A stretch of 6,562 bases of DNA from positions 1 through 6,562 of the forward strand of contig DATGMP010000028.1 in NCBI GenBank assembly GCA_035293565.1. Direction: 5' to 3'. Under the pieces are notes generated by a model. That model worked only from the letters and a program-made list of their open reading frames with translations. It searched no databases and was not told where the DNA came from. Each line of letters begins with the position of its first letter. Positions within the stretch are counted from its first letter, which is position 1. Both the position numbers and the translations under genes were made by a program. Source of the stretch: DATGMP01 sp035293565. Its GTDB lineage: Bacteria; Pseudomonadota; Alphaproteobacteria; BOG-932; Roseiterribacteraceae. This document shows, in pieces, positions 1-5,349 of this stretch.

Positions 1-54
1 GGTCGTCTTGGCGTAGCGCTCAAAACCGCTCGTCGCAAACGTCATCTGCTTCAT
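1..54 (-). CDS. IS5-family transposase, N-terminal 18 residues (runs off the window)
   Basis: The minus strand from 54 to 1 reads MKQMTFATSGFERYAKTT without a stop. This matches the usual opening of IS5-subgroup transposases, which begin with M(K/R)Q-M/Q-T-(F/L)-A, then F-E-x-Y-x-K, then a T-R-R segment before the catalytic domain. The protein would bind the IS ends and catalyse cut-and-paste transposition through a DDE site, but none of that domain is in this window. GGGGA lies about 8 bases upstream of the ATG and can serve as ribosome-binding site. A second in-frame ATG at 43-45 is an alternative start. The seven-base gap between terminal-repeat features and the leader is normal for a short IS. 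Whether the copy is intact cannot be judged. Confidence 0.75.
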   Translation of the reverse strand, partial: MKQMTFATSGFERYAKTT

Positions 55-121
55 CCCTGCAATCCCCGAACTTCGCACACCGCTCTAAACAAGAATCACA
101 ACCACAGAACCAAGTCGATGG

Positions 122-137
122 CTTATTCAGAGTTTCC
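122..137 (-). repeat. IS terminal inverted repeat (left IS, transposase-upstream end)
   Basis: Read inward on the minus strand this is GGAAACTCTGAATAAG. It matches the end at 6427-6442 (GGAACATCTGAATAAG) at 14 of 16 positions. The weaker similarity continues for about 12 more bases if one base is gapped, which is what the two ends of one IS usually look like. Confidence 0.75.
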
Positions 138-1281
138 CTAGGGGGACAGCGTACCTCTGGATCCCAAATTCATACAGCCATACGACGAATGAGGCGAAAA
201 AGAATACGACGAGTTGGCGCTGGGCGGTGGTCCAGGTGAACAGCCCGGATCTCAGGTGAAGGCGCCGTCGCCAAGCGAGAAATTTGAGGGCAGCGAAAAC
301 ACCAAACACGCTGAACAAAAGAACGAATCGCATGTCTCGCCATGGAACATGGGAGCCTATGACAGGTTGGCCGATTGTCCAGCGGAATGGGTAGCTGAGT
401 CCGTCGAAGAAGCTCTTCGGTTTGAAAAGCTCGTCGTGGATGTTTAAGAATGGATAATCTGGCGATTTGAAGATGGCGTTGTAGTACGGGAAAAACGGGT
501 TTCCGAACTCCGCCCAAATTCGTGCGTACCAAGCTCCTCCCACTAATGCGAAACCGGCGATAATTCCCGCGCTTATCACCGCCAAGGTTCGAAGCCGCGA
601 GCGCCAGTTCGTCCCGCCGGCGATGGAAGTGGCCGCGAACCCGATTGCGTAGGGCGCGAAGGTGAGCTTCAAACTCGCCGCTGCACCCAGGAGAAACGCA
701 GCTGCAAACAGGCACCGATCTTGGCTGGCGGCAGCCTGCTTTTCAGCAGCCCTCGCGAGGAGCAGGAGACCACCGAGAACCAATGGCGACAAAAGGATAT
801 CGGCAAAGGAGGTGCCAATCTCTGAAAGAGCCATTGGGCTTGCGACGGCAATCAGTACCGCGGCGATGCTCGCATAGAGGCGATCGCGATGCGTCAGGTT
901 GCGCGTGAGACGCCTGGCCAGTGCGATGAGCAGCCAATAGTTCAGACCGTGCAGCGCCCCCATTATGAGGCCGACACAACGCGGCGGCGTGTGACGCACC
1001 AGCCAATAGAAAGGCAAATAGGGCGTGGGGTTAAAATAACTCTGGATTGCTGCCGGCGCTATGTCTTTTCCTATTCTGTCATTTAACAGCGCGTAAGGAA
1101 TATATATGTGATAATTTAGTTGGTCGAAGTTAAAGTCCTGCCCCCTATAATATGAAAACAGCGACGAGGCCAGGACGGCGAGCAGACCATAAAATTCAGA
1201 TTTTCTGACGATCGACAGGATCGCGAGCCCGATGTAGCCCGGCCGGGCTACGGATCGGCCCCAAGTCGTAATAGTTACCAT
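127..1281 (-). pseudogene. Multi-pass membrane protein, GT-C glycosyltransferase-like, truncated by IS insertion
   Basis: The 384-residue product has many hydrophobic spans, at roughly residues 30-45, 101-120, 135-155, 160-178, 190-222, 233-253, 316-335 and 357-372. Between the first two spans lies a polar loop with GQDFNFDQLNYHIY (47-60), followed by an F-N-P-T segment. An Asp-bearing first extracytoplasmic loop in a multi-spanning protein is the hallmark of GT-C enzymes, which transfer sugars from polyprenyl-phosphate donors at the membrane; this loop also resembles a family of alphaproteobacterial hypothetical membrane proteins. The genomic reading frame ends GIQRYAVPL, then Gly-Lys-Leu and a TGA that belong to the IS terminal repeat (122-137), so the native C-terminus is missing. 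The native part is 138-1281. The ATG at 1281 has only a weak AGCAGGG upstream. The first 200 or so bases of the gene are visibly more AT-rich than the flanking genes. It is probably non-functional as it stands. The exact sugar-transfer role is inferred and the family name is tentative. Confidence 0.7.
138..141. repeat. CTAG target site next to the left IS
   Basis: This 4-base CTAG abuts the IS terminal repeat, as expected for an IS5-group target duplication. The partner copy would be on the far side of the IS, outside the window, so the duplication itself is not proven. In the interrupted gene the CTA encodes the Leu of Val-Pro-Leu, and the G would begin the next codon. Confidence 0.6.
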
Positions 1282-1522
1282 AATACGAAGAGCCCTGCTG
1301 TTCAGGTGCCGTGTAGGCCTTTAGCTCTTATACGTCCGTAAGCTGCGCCCGCAAGTCGTCCCATCGTCGGCAGCGCGAGAATGTCGGCCACTCTGTTGCC
1401 GGGCCGACGATGTTACTGAGCGCCAGCTGAGCTTGAGGGCATCGACGCAATCGCCAGGAGGGACGCGCACATCGCGAAGTGACCTCACGAGTCCGTACCC
1501 TCCTTGCTCAAATAGCCGAGTG
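1282..1522. other. Intergenic region between truncated membrane gene and TetR gene
   Basis: These 241 bases have no convincing gene. An open frame here overlaps the 3' end of the regulator and has an Arg/Ser-rich composition typical of a shadow frame. The region holds a 10-base inverted repeat (1362-1371 with 1403-1412) and the first copy of an 11-base sequence (1420-1430) found again at 6411-6421. No GC stem followed by a T-run is visible downstream of the regulator gene. Confidence 0.5.
1362..1412. repeat. Perfect 10-bp inverted repeat, 31-base loop
   Basis: CATCGTCGGC at 1362-1371 pairs exactly with GCCGACGATG at 1403-1412. The same decamer occurs once more at 2857-2866, upstream of the TetR start, where the match to the 1403 copy extends to 12 bases (GGCCGACGATGT). 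It could be a long-loop hairpin or a pair of protein-binding half-sites. There is no T-run, so it is a poor intrinsic terminator candidate. Confidence 0.5.
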
Positions 1523-2794
1523 TCAGCCCAGATGAGCGAAACCCACCCGCATTCTTTGCTCCACGATGTTGTCCTTCTCCGCGGCATCAGAAGCCCGAAT
1601 GCCGCACAGTAGGACGACTGCGTTGCTCCATAGCGAGTGCGCGTGGGCGCGGAATTGCGTGAGTAAAGGGTGGGCCGGAATGACGCCCCGGCGAATCAGC
1701 AGGTAAATGCCCCGTGTCATGCGGATGCGCCAGGCACGCGGCCCAAACGCCGGGTCGCGCGCGCCCGCAAGCATGAGATCGTACGACGCCAAGGCCAGGA
1801 CCGGCTTGCCGGCCAGCACCCGTTTCATCATTGCGATGCGGGTCGGCAGGGGCGCGGGCGCTGGGAGATCGCTCGACGAGGTCGTTTCCGGCACGCGCAA
1901 ATTCGCGTTGGTGATGTTCTCCTGAATGTGGCGATAAATGCTGTAGGTCAGCTTCTGGCGCGTTTGGAAATTATTGGTCACGGACCCGATCGCGACTCCC
2001 GCCCGCGCGGCGATGCCGCGGAAGGTCAGCATGGAGGCGCCTTCTTCGGCAACGATGAGGATTCCGGCATCGAGAATTTTCGCGGCTGCCGGGTGGCCTG
2101 CGTCCGAGATCGTGCTTCCCGAATCCTCGATCGGCAGCTCCTCTCGGTCGAGCCGCGCCAGCTGCATCCGGTACCAATAAGGATCGAAGCGCTCTTTGCT
2201 CTTCGCGTCGGCGAAGGCGAATCGAATGATTTCATTGTTGGCGAGCGCCGCCTCCACCTGGTTCGCGCAGCCGAACGTCATCAGGCTGAGCCCCAACAGA
2301 AGCTCGACAATGAACAGCACCCGTTTGCGCTCGAGTTTCAGGCCAAGCCGGCGCGTAAGCCCCATCCAGACGTCCGATTGTCCGTCGATCCAGCCGCCGC
2401 CGAATCGGGCGTGGCGAGAGTCGCGATGGGCAGCCAGCAGCATCTCATGCGCGCCGATCGTCAGGGTTCTATGCCCGCCGCACCAATCCGCGAGGACCGC
2501 TGAAATGATCTCGGGCAATGCGGCTTCGCCGCCATCCGGCTCGATTTCGGCCAAGGCATCCGCTGTAACCGCGCAATGGCGGCGCTCGATATTTGAGAAA
2601 ATCTCGTCGATCAGCAGCCCCTTGCTCGGAAAATGGTGCTGAACCGATGGGAAGGCGATGCCTGCGCGCGCAGCCAGATCGCGGATCGTGAGCGCGCGTA
2701 GACCGCCCTCGGCGATGAGGGAGATGCCAGCTTCCAAGAGGCGTTCCGCCGTCCCGCTTTCCGGACTTCGACGTTCGATCGTTTGTTCGCTCAT
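1523..2794 (-). CDS. TetR-family regulator with two tandem DNA-binding domains
   Basis: The 423-residue product carries two TetR-type N-terminal domains in one chain. The first spans about residues 15-70: a helix (AERLLEAGISLIAEGGLRAL), then the helix-turn-helix TIRDLAARAGIAFPSVQHHF, then PSKGLL. The second spans about 234-290, with AAKILDAGILIVAEEGASML, FRGIAARAGVAIGSVTNNF and a Q-T-R-Q-K-L tail. Each is followed by a helical region of 130-165 residues that would be its ligand-binding and dimerisation part, so the protein looks like two complete TetR units fused. Ordinary TetR proteins are about 200 residues. I chose the ATG at 2792-2794 (MSEQTIERR) because GGAAG lies about 10 bases upstream; a TTG at 2842 would add 16 residues without homology. 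The gene is divergent from the receptor operon, which suggests it controls that operon and perhaps itself. The second recognition helix (Val-Thr-Asn-Asn-Phe) departs from the usual His-Phe ending, so it may bind a different site or bind weakly. Ligand unknown. Confidence 0.9.
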   Translation of the reverse strand: MSEQTIERRSPESGTAERLLEAGISLIAEGGLRALTIRDLAARAGIAFPSVQHHFPSKGLLIDEIFSNIERRHCAVTADALAEIEPDGGEAALPEIISAVLADWCGGHRTLTIGAHEMLLAAHRDSRHARFGGGWIDGQSDVWMGLTRRLGLKLERKRVLFIVELLLGLSLMTFGCANQVEAALANNEIIRFAFADAKSKERFDPYWYRMQLARLDREELPIEDSGSTISDAGHPAAAKILDAGILIVAEEGASMLTFRGIAARAGVAIGSVTNNFQTRQKLTYSIYRHIQENITNANLRVPETTSSSDLPAPAPLPTRIAMMKRVLAGKPVLALASYDLMLAGARDPAFGPRAWRIRMTRGIYLLIRRGVIPAHPLLTQFRAHAHSLWSNAVVLLCGIRASDAAEKDNIVEQRMRVGFAHLG

Positions 2795-2856
2795 AGCTCT
2801 TGCTTCCACCCTCAATACAGCCGAAGGCGAGTCGTCAAGCAATCACCCGATGCATG

Positions 2857-2866
2857 GCCGACGATG
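2857..2866. repeat. Third copy of the GCCGACGATG decamer
   Basis: The decamer lies 63 bases upstream of the chosen TetR start codon. The two other copies lie in inverted arrangement just beyond the end of the same gene (1362-1371 and 1403-1412). A chance 10-base match in a window this size is uncommon but possible in GC-rich DNA, so a regulatory role is only a suggestion. Confidence 0.35.
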
Positions 2867-2888
2867 TCCTGCTCGCGGATGATTCAGA

Positions 2889-2916
2889 TTGACACATATG
2901 TATTGGTCGATATAGA
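2889..2916 (+). promoter_or_regulatory. Predicted sigma-70-like promoter for the receptor operon
   Basis: There is a perfect -35 hexamer TTGACA at 2889-2894, then a 16-base spacer, then TATAGA at 2911-2916, which matches the -10 consensus at four positions. Transcription would start near 2923. The -10 element lies inside an inverted repeat, an arrangement typical of repressor-controlled promoters. A second candidate -10 (TATAGT, 3036-3041) without a good -35 lies nearer the gene. Confidence 0.5.
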
Positions 2917-2926
2917 CCATCCAATA
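2901..2926. promoter_or_regulatory. Candidate TetR operator: nested inverted repeats over the -10 region
   Basis: TGGTC-GATATA-GACCA (2904-2919) is an inverted repeat with 5-base arms. It is nested with an outer pair, TATTGG at 2901-2906 and CCAATA at 2921-2926, which is offset by a few bases. Together they cover the spacer and -10 of the predicted promoter, where a bound TetR-type repressor would block RNA polymerase. An 8-base palindrome, ACATATGT (2894-2901), abuts it. Assignment to the neighbouring regulator is by position only. Confidence 0.5.
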
Positions 2927-3087
2927 GGAATTTCGCTCTTCACTCGATCAACGAACCAGAAATATCGAATAATTGTGGGAGAATTTTGAGAACCGACGAC
3001 CATTGCGAACGGCTCCTGTAAAGAACTGTTGTTGATATAGTCGTATGTTTCCGGAGCGAAGATCGCCTGAAGGGCCACAAATCGGAA

Positions 3088-3096
3088 AAAGGGGGA
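3088..3096 (+). promoter_or_regulatory. Ribosome-binding site of the receptor gene
   Basis: AAAGGGGGA ends 7 bases before the ATG at 3104. This supports that start codon over any other in the frame. Confidence 0.7.
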
Positions 3097-3103
3097 TTTT
3101 CGG

Positions 3104-5320
3104 ATGCGCAGCACGGTGAAATCGGCGCTCGTCAGCACCGCGAGCTTCGTCGCGCTCGCGGTTGGTATTCCCGCCCCGGCTCAAACCGCCTCCTCGACTG
3201 ACGAGGCATCGGCGGGAACGAACGGGCTCGAGGAGATCGTCGTTACGGCCCGCCGCCGGGAAGAGGTTGCGCAAACCGTCCCGATCGTCATGGACGTCTT
3301 CAATCAGCAGGCGCTTCAGGAGCAGGACATCCGCCAGGCTCAGGACCTGTCGCATAACGTTCCCGGGCTATCGATCGTCAGCTCGTTCCGCGGGAATGCG
3401 AGCTTCGTCTTCCTGCGCGGCGTGCCCGGCGTCATTACCTATTTCGCCGAAGTTCCCATGGGAACCACGACGCCCCTGGCCGGCGGCGCCTTCTATTTCG
3501 ATCTCGACAACGTCCAGGCGCTGAAAGGGCCGCAGGGGACCCTGTTCGGCCTCAACGCCGATGCCGGCGCGCTGCTGTTCCAGCCCAAGCGACCGACCGA
3601 CAGTTTCGAGGGCTACGTACAGGCTACAGTCGGCGACTACAACCGGCACGAATTCCAGGGCGTGGTGAATGTCCCGGTCGTAACCGACAAGCTCACGGTT
3701 CGCGCCGGGCTCGATTACGACCACCTCGACGGGTTTATCCATGACTTGTCGGAAGGGAAGGATGTCGATGACGAGGATTATTGGATCGGTCGCATTTCGG
3801 CGACGCTGAAGCCGGTGGACGGCTTCACGAACTATTTCATGGCCAATTATTATTATTCGAAGACGAACGGCGGCGACCTGTTTCCGAACGGTGTCAATCC
3901 CAAGGGATTCGCGCTGCGCTTCTTCCCGGGTTTGACGGCGAGCTTCGCGCAGCAGCAGGCGCTCGGTCCCTACGTCTCGTTAGGTTCGACCATTCCGGGC
4001 GGCATGGCCTACTGGATCGAGCAATGGAACCTGTCCGACATCGCGACGATCGACCTTTCTGATACGCTTTCGATCAAGAACATCGCCGGCTACAGCGAGG
4101 TGTCGACCTATAGCCGCCTCAATTTCGCCGGCACGCCGCTCCCGGTCTACGAAGTGGGCGTCGGCAGCACGCCGCAGGGCCCGATCGCCACCTACAGCGA
4201 CGAGACGCAGCTGCAGGGCAAGTCTCTGAACGAGAAGCTGACCTGGGTCGTCGGCAGCTTCTTGTCGTTCAATCACCAGACCGATCCGCAGCCGCAATAC
4301 AATATCGTGCTCGGCGGCAAGTCGGGCACGCTGTCGGGGACTTCGGGCCGCACGCAGGCGGTCTACACCCAGGGCACCTACGACCTATCGGCTCTGATAG
4401 AGGGGCTAAAATTCACCGCCGGTTACCGCTACAGCTGGGATTGGCGCTCGGCCTACCAGAATAGCCTCAGCGCCGCCGGGAAGACCTTGATCGTCTATGC
4501 CGCCGACGGACAGTTCCATGCACCAGGCTATACATTCAGCCTGGACTACCAGATCGATCCGAAGACGCTCCTCTATGTGAGCTACAGCAAGGCTTATTCG
4601 AGCGGCGGCTTCACCTTGAACGCGCCGCCGCAGCTCCAGAAATTCAATCCCGAGTACCTTTCCGACGTCGAAGCCGGAATCAAAGCCGATTGGGAATTGG
4701 CCGGCATCAAGGTGCGGACGGATTTCGGCGGCTTCTACGGCTGGTACCAAAATATCCAATCGCCTTCGGTCGAGAGTTATTCCGACGCGACCGGCATCCA
4801 TCTTGCGACCGTCACGGCGAACGCGGCCACAGCGCATATCGAAGGGCTCGAGAGCGAGTTCACGATCTTGCCGGTTGACGGGCTCGAGGTCACCGGCAAC
4901 GCGCTGCTGATGGACGCCAAGTACGACCGCTACATCTCCAACGGCGCCGATCTCAGCGGCACGCCGTTCTTCTACCTGCCGCAATTCAAATACAGCGTCA
5001 CCGGCCGCTATCATTTCGCGTTACCGGGGAGCCTGGGCGACCTCGCCGTCTCGGCGGCCTACACGTGGCAGCGGCATCTGCTGAAGAGCAACGACTTTCC
5101 GCCGGTCAGCTATCTGCCGTCTTTCGGCAATCTCGACCTGAATATCGAGTGGACCGACATCGCCGGCGCGCCGGTGGACGGCACGTTCTACATGACGAAC
5201 GTCACGGACAATCCCGTCAACATGGGTGGCTTCGGTGCCTACAACGCGCTGGGCCTCGCTGCGGTCGGCGTCTCGCCGCCGCGTATGTATGGCTTCAAGA
5301 TCCGGTATCGGTTCGAATAG
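3104..5320 (+). CDS. TonB-dependent outer-membrane receptor
   Basis: The 738-residue protein begins with a Sec signal peptide: MRSTVK, then a hydrophobic stretch to about residue 22, with likely cleavage after A24-P25-A26. A TonB box EIVVTA follows at 44-49. The plug domain spans about 55-165, with recognisable FLRGV (103-107) and LKGPQGTLFG (140-149) motifs, and the rest is an alternating polar/aromatic 22-strand barrel. The last strand ends RYRFE; most relatives end in Phe, which the BAM machinery recognises, so the extra Glu is slightly unusual. There is no N-terminal STN signalling domain, so it is probably a plain transporter and not a sigma/anti-sigma transducer. Such receptors import large or scarce ligands (siderophores, cobalamin, sugars, aromatic or phosphorylated compounds) using TonB-ExbBD energy. 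The ligand cannot be deduced, but the phosphoesterase 29 bases downstream suggests a phosphate ester or a ligand processed by that enzyme. The length is usual for the family and the frame is intact. Confidence 0.95.
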   Translation: MRSTVKSALVSTASFVALAVGIPAPAQTASSTDEASAGTNGLEEIVVTARRREEVAQTVPIVMDVFNQQALQEQDIRQAQDLSHNVPGLSIVSSFRGNASFVFLRGVPGVITYFAEVPMGTTTPLAGGAFYFDLDNVQALKGPQGTLFGLNADAGALLFQPKRPTDSFEGYVQATVGDYNRHEFQGVVNVPVVTDKLTVRAGLDYDHLDGFIHDLSEGKDVDDEDYWIGRISATLKPVDGFTNYFMANYYYSKTNGGDLFPNGVNPKGFALRFFPGLTASFAQQQALGPYVSLGSTIPGGMAYWIEQWNLSDIATIDLSDTLSIKNIAGYSEVSTYSRLNFAGTPLPVYEVGVGSTPQGPIATYSDETQLQGKSLNEKLTWVVGSFLSFNHQTDPQPQYNIVLGGKSGTLSGTSGRTQAVYTQGTYDLSALIEGLKFTAGYRYSWDWRSAYQNSLSAAGKTLIVYAADGQFHAPGYTFSLDYQIDPKTLLYVSYSKAYSSGGFTLNAPPQLQKFNPEYLSDVEAGIKADWELAGIKVRTDFGGFYGWYQNIQSPSVESYSDATGIHLATVTANAATAHIEGLESEFTILPVDGLEVTGNALLMDAKYDRYISNGADLSGTPFFYLPQFKYSVTGRYHFALPGSLGDLAVSAAYTWQRHLLKSNDFPPVSYLPSFGNLDLNIEWTDIAGAPVDGTFYMTNVTDNPVNMGGFGAYNALGLAAVGVSPPRMYGFKIRYRFE

Positions 5321-5334
5321 GGACAAGGCGTTTC

Positions 5335-5343
5335 GGGAGGAGA
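5335..5343 (+). promoter_or_regulatory. Strong ribosome-binding site of the phosphoesterase gene
   Basis: GGGAGGAGA lies 6 bases before the ATG at 5350. It decides the start: the open frame continues upstream to 5065, but that part overlaps the receptor gene in another frame and reads as Arg/Gly-rich shadow sequence. Confidence 0.8.
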
Positions 5344-5349
5344 CCTCAA

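Larger units (their letters stand above)
1..137 (-). mobile_element. IS5-family insertion sequence, upstream end only (partial)
   Basis: This is the left (transposase-upstream) end of an insertion sequence whose remainder lies before position 1. Three things support the call. The terminal sequence read inward from 137 is GGAAACTCTGAATAAG, close in form to IS5-group ends, which start GGAA and contain GAATAAG. A CTAG lies directly outside it at 138-141, and IS5-group elements are known to make 4-bp target duplications of the CTAG/CTAA type. A transposase start lies at 54, reading outward to the left. The 67 bases between the terminal repeat and the start codon are the IS leader. The element interrupts the membrane-protein gene at 138-1281. 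Family assignment is from recognition of these ends and the N-terminus; the catalytic DDE domain is not in view. Confidence 0.8.
2795..3103. promoter_or_regulatory. Divergent regulatory region between TetR gene and receptor operon
   Basis: These 309 bases separate the two divergent genes and contain no credible ORF. The half near the receptor is AT-rich compared with the coding DNA. From left to right it holds a weak possible minus-strand promoter for the regulator (TTGACG, complement of 2833-2838, with a poor -10 15 bases on), a decamer shared with the region downstream of the regulator (2857-2866), a plus-strand promoter overlapped by a palindrome (2889-2926), a direct CTGT repeat beside a TATAGT box (3016-3041), and the receptor's ribosome-binding site. 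If the plus promoter at 2889 is used, the receptor mRNA has a leader of about 180 bases. Confidence 0.6.

Noticed and set aside
1456..1504. AGGAGGG...CCCTCCT inverted repeat downstream of the regulator as a terminator
   Set aside because: The arms are only 7 bases with a loop of about 34 bases and no adjacent T-run on either strand.
1321..1587. 88-residue minus-strand open frame downstream of and overlapping the regulator
   Set aside because: It overlaps the 3' end of the TetR gene by 65 bases, has no recognisable motif or convincing ribosome-binding site, and its Arg/Ser-rich composition is typical of a shadow frame in GC-rich DNA.
1670..2503. 277-residue plus-strand open frame opposite the regulator
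   Set aside because: It is antisense to a clearly real TetR gene. Its Arg/His/Gln-rich product shows no domain.
2795..2842. TTG start at 2842 for the regulator, adding 16 residues
   Set aside because: The ATG at 2794 has a better-placed purine-rich site, and the extra residues show no helix typical of TetR N-termini.
4406..5014. 202-residue minus-strand open frame inside the receptor gene
   Set aside because: It is antisense to the receptor barrel. The long frame is a codon-usage artefact in GC-rich DNA and contains no recognisable domain.
5065..5349. Upstream extension of the phosphoesterase frame to 5065
   Set aside because: It would overlap the receptor gene by more than 250 bases and reads as low-complexity Arg/Gly sequence. 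The strong ribosome-binding site at 5335-5343 and the signal peptide fix the start at 5350.
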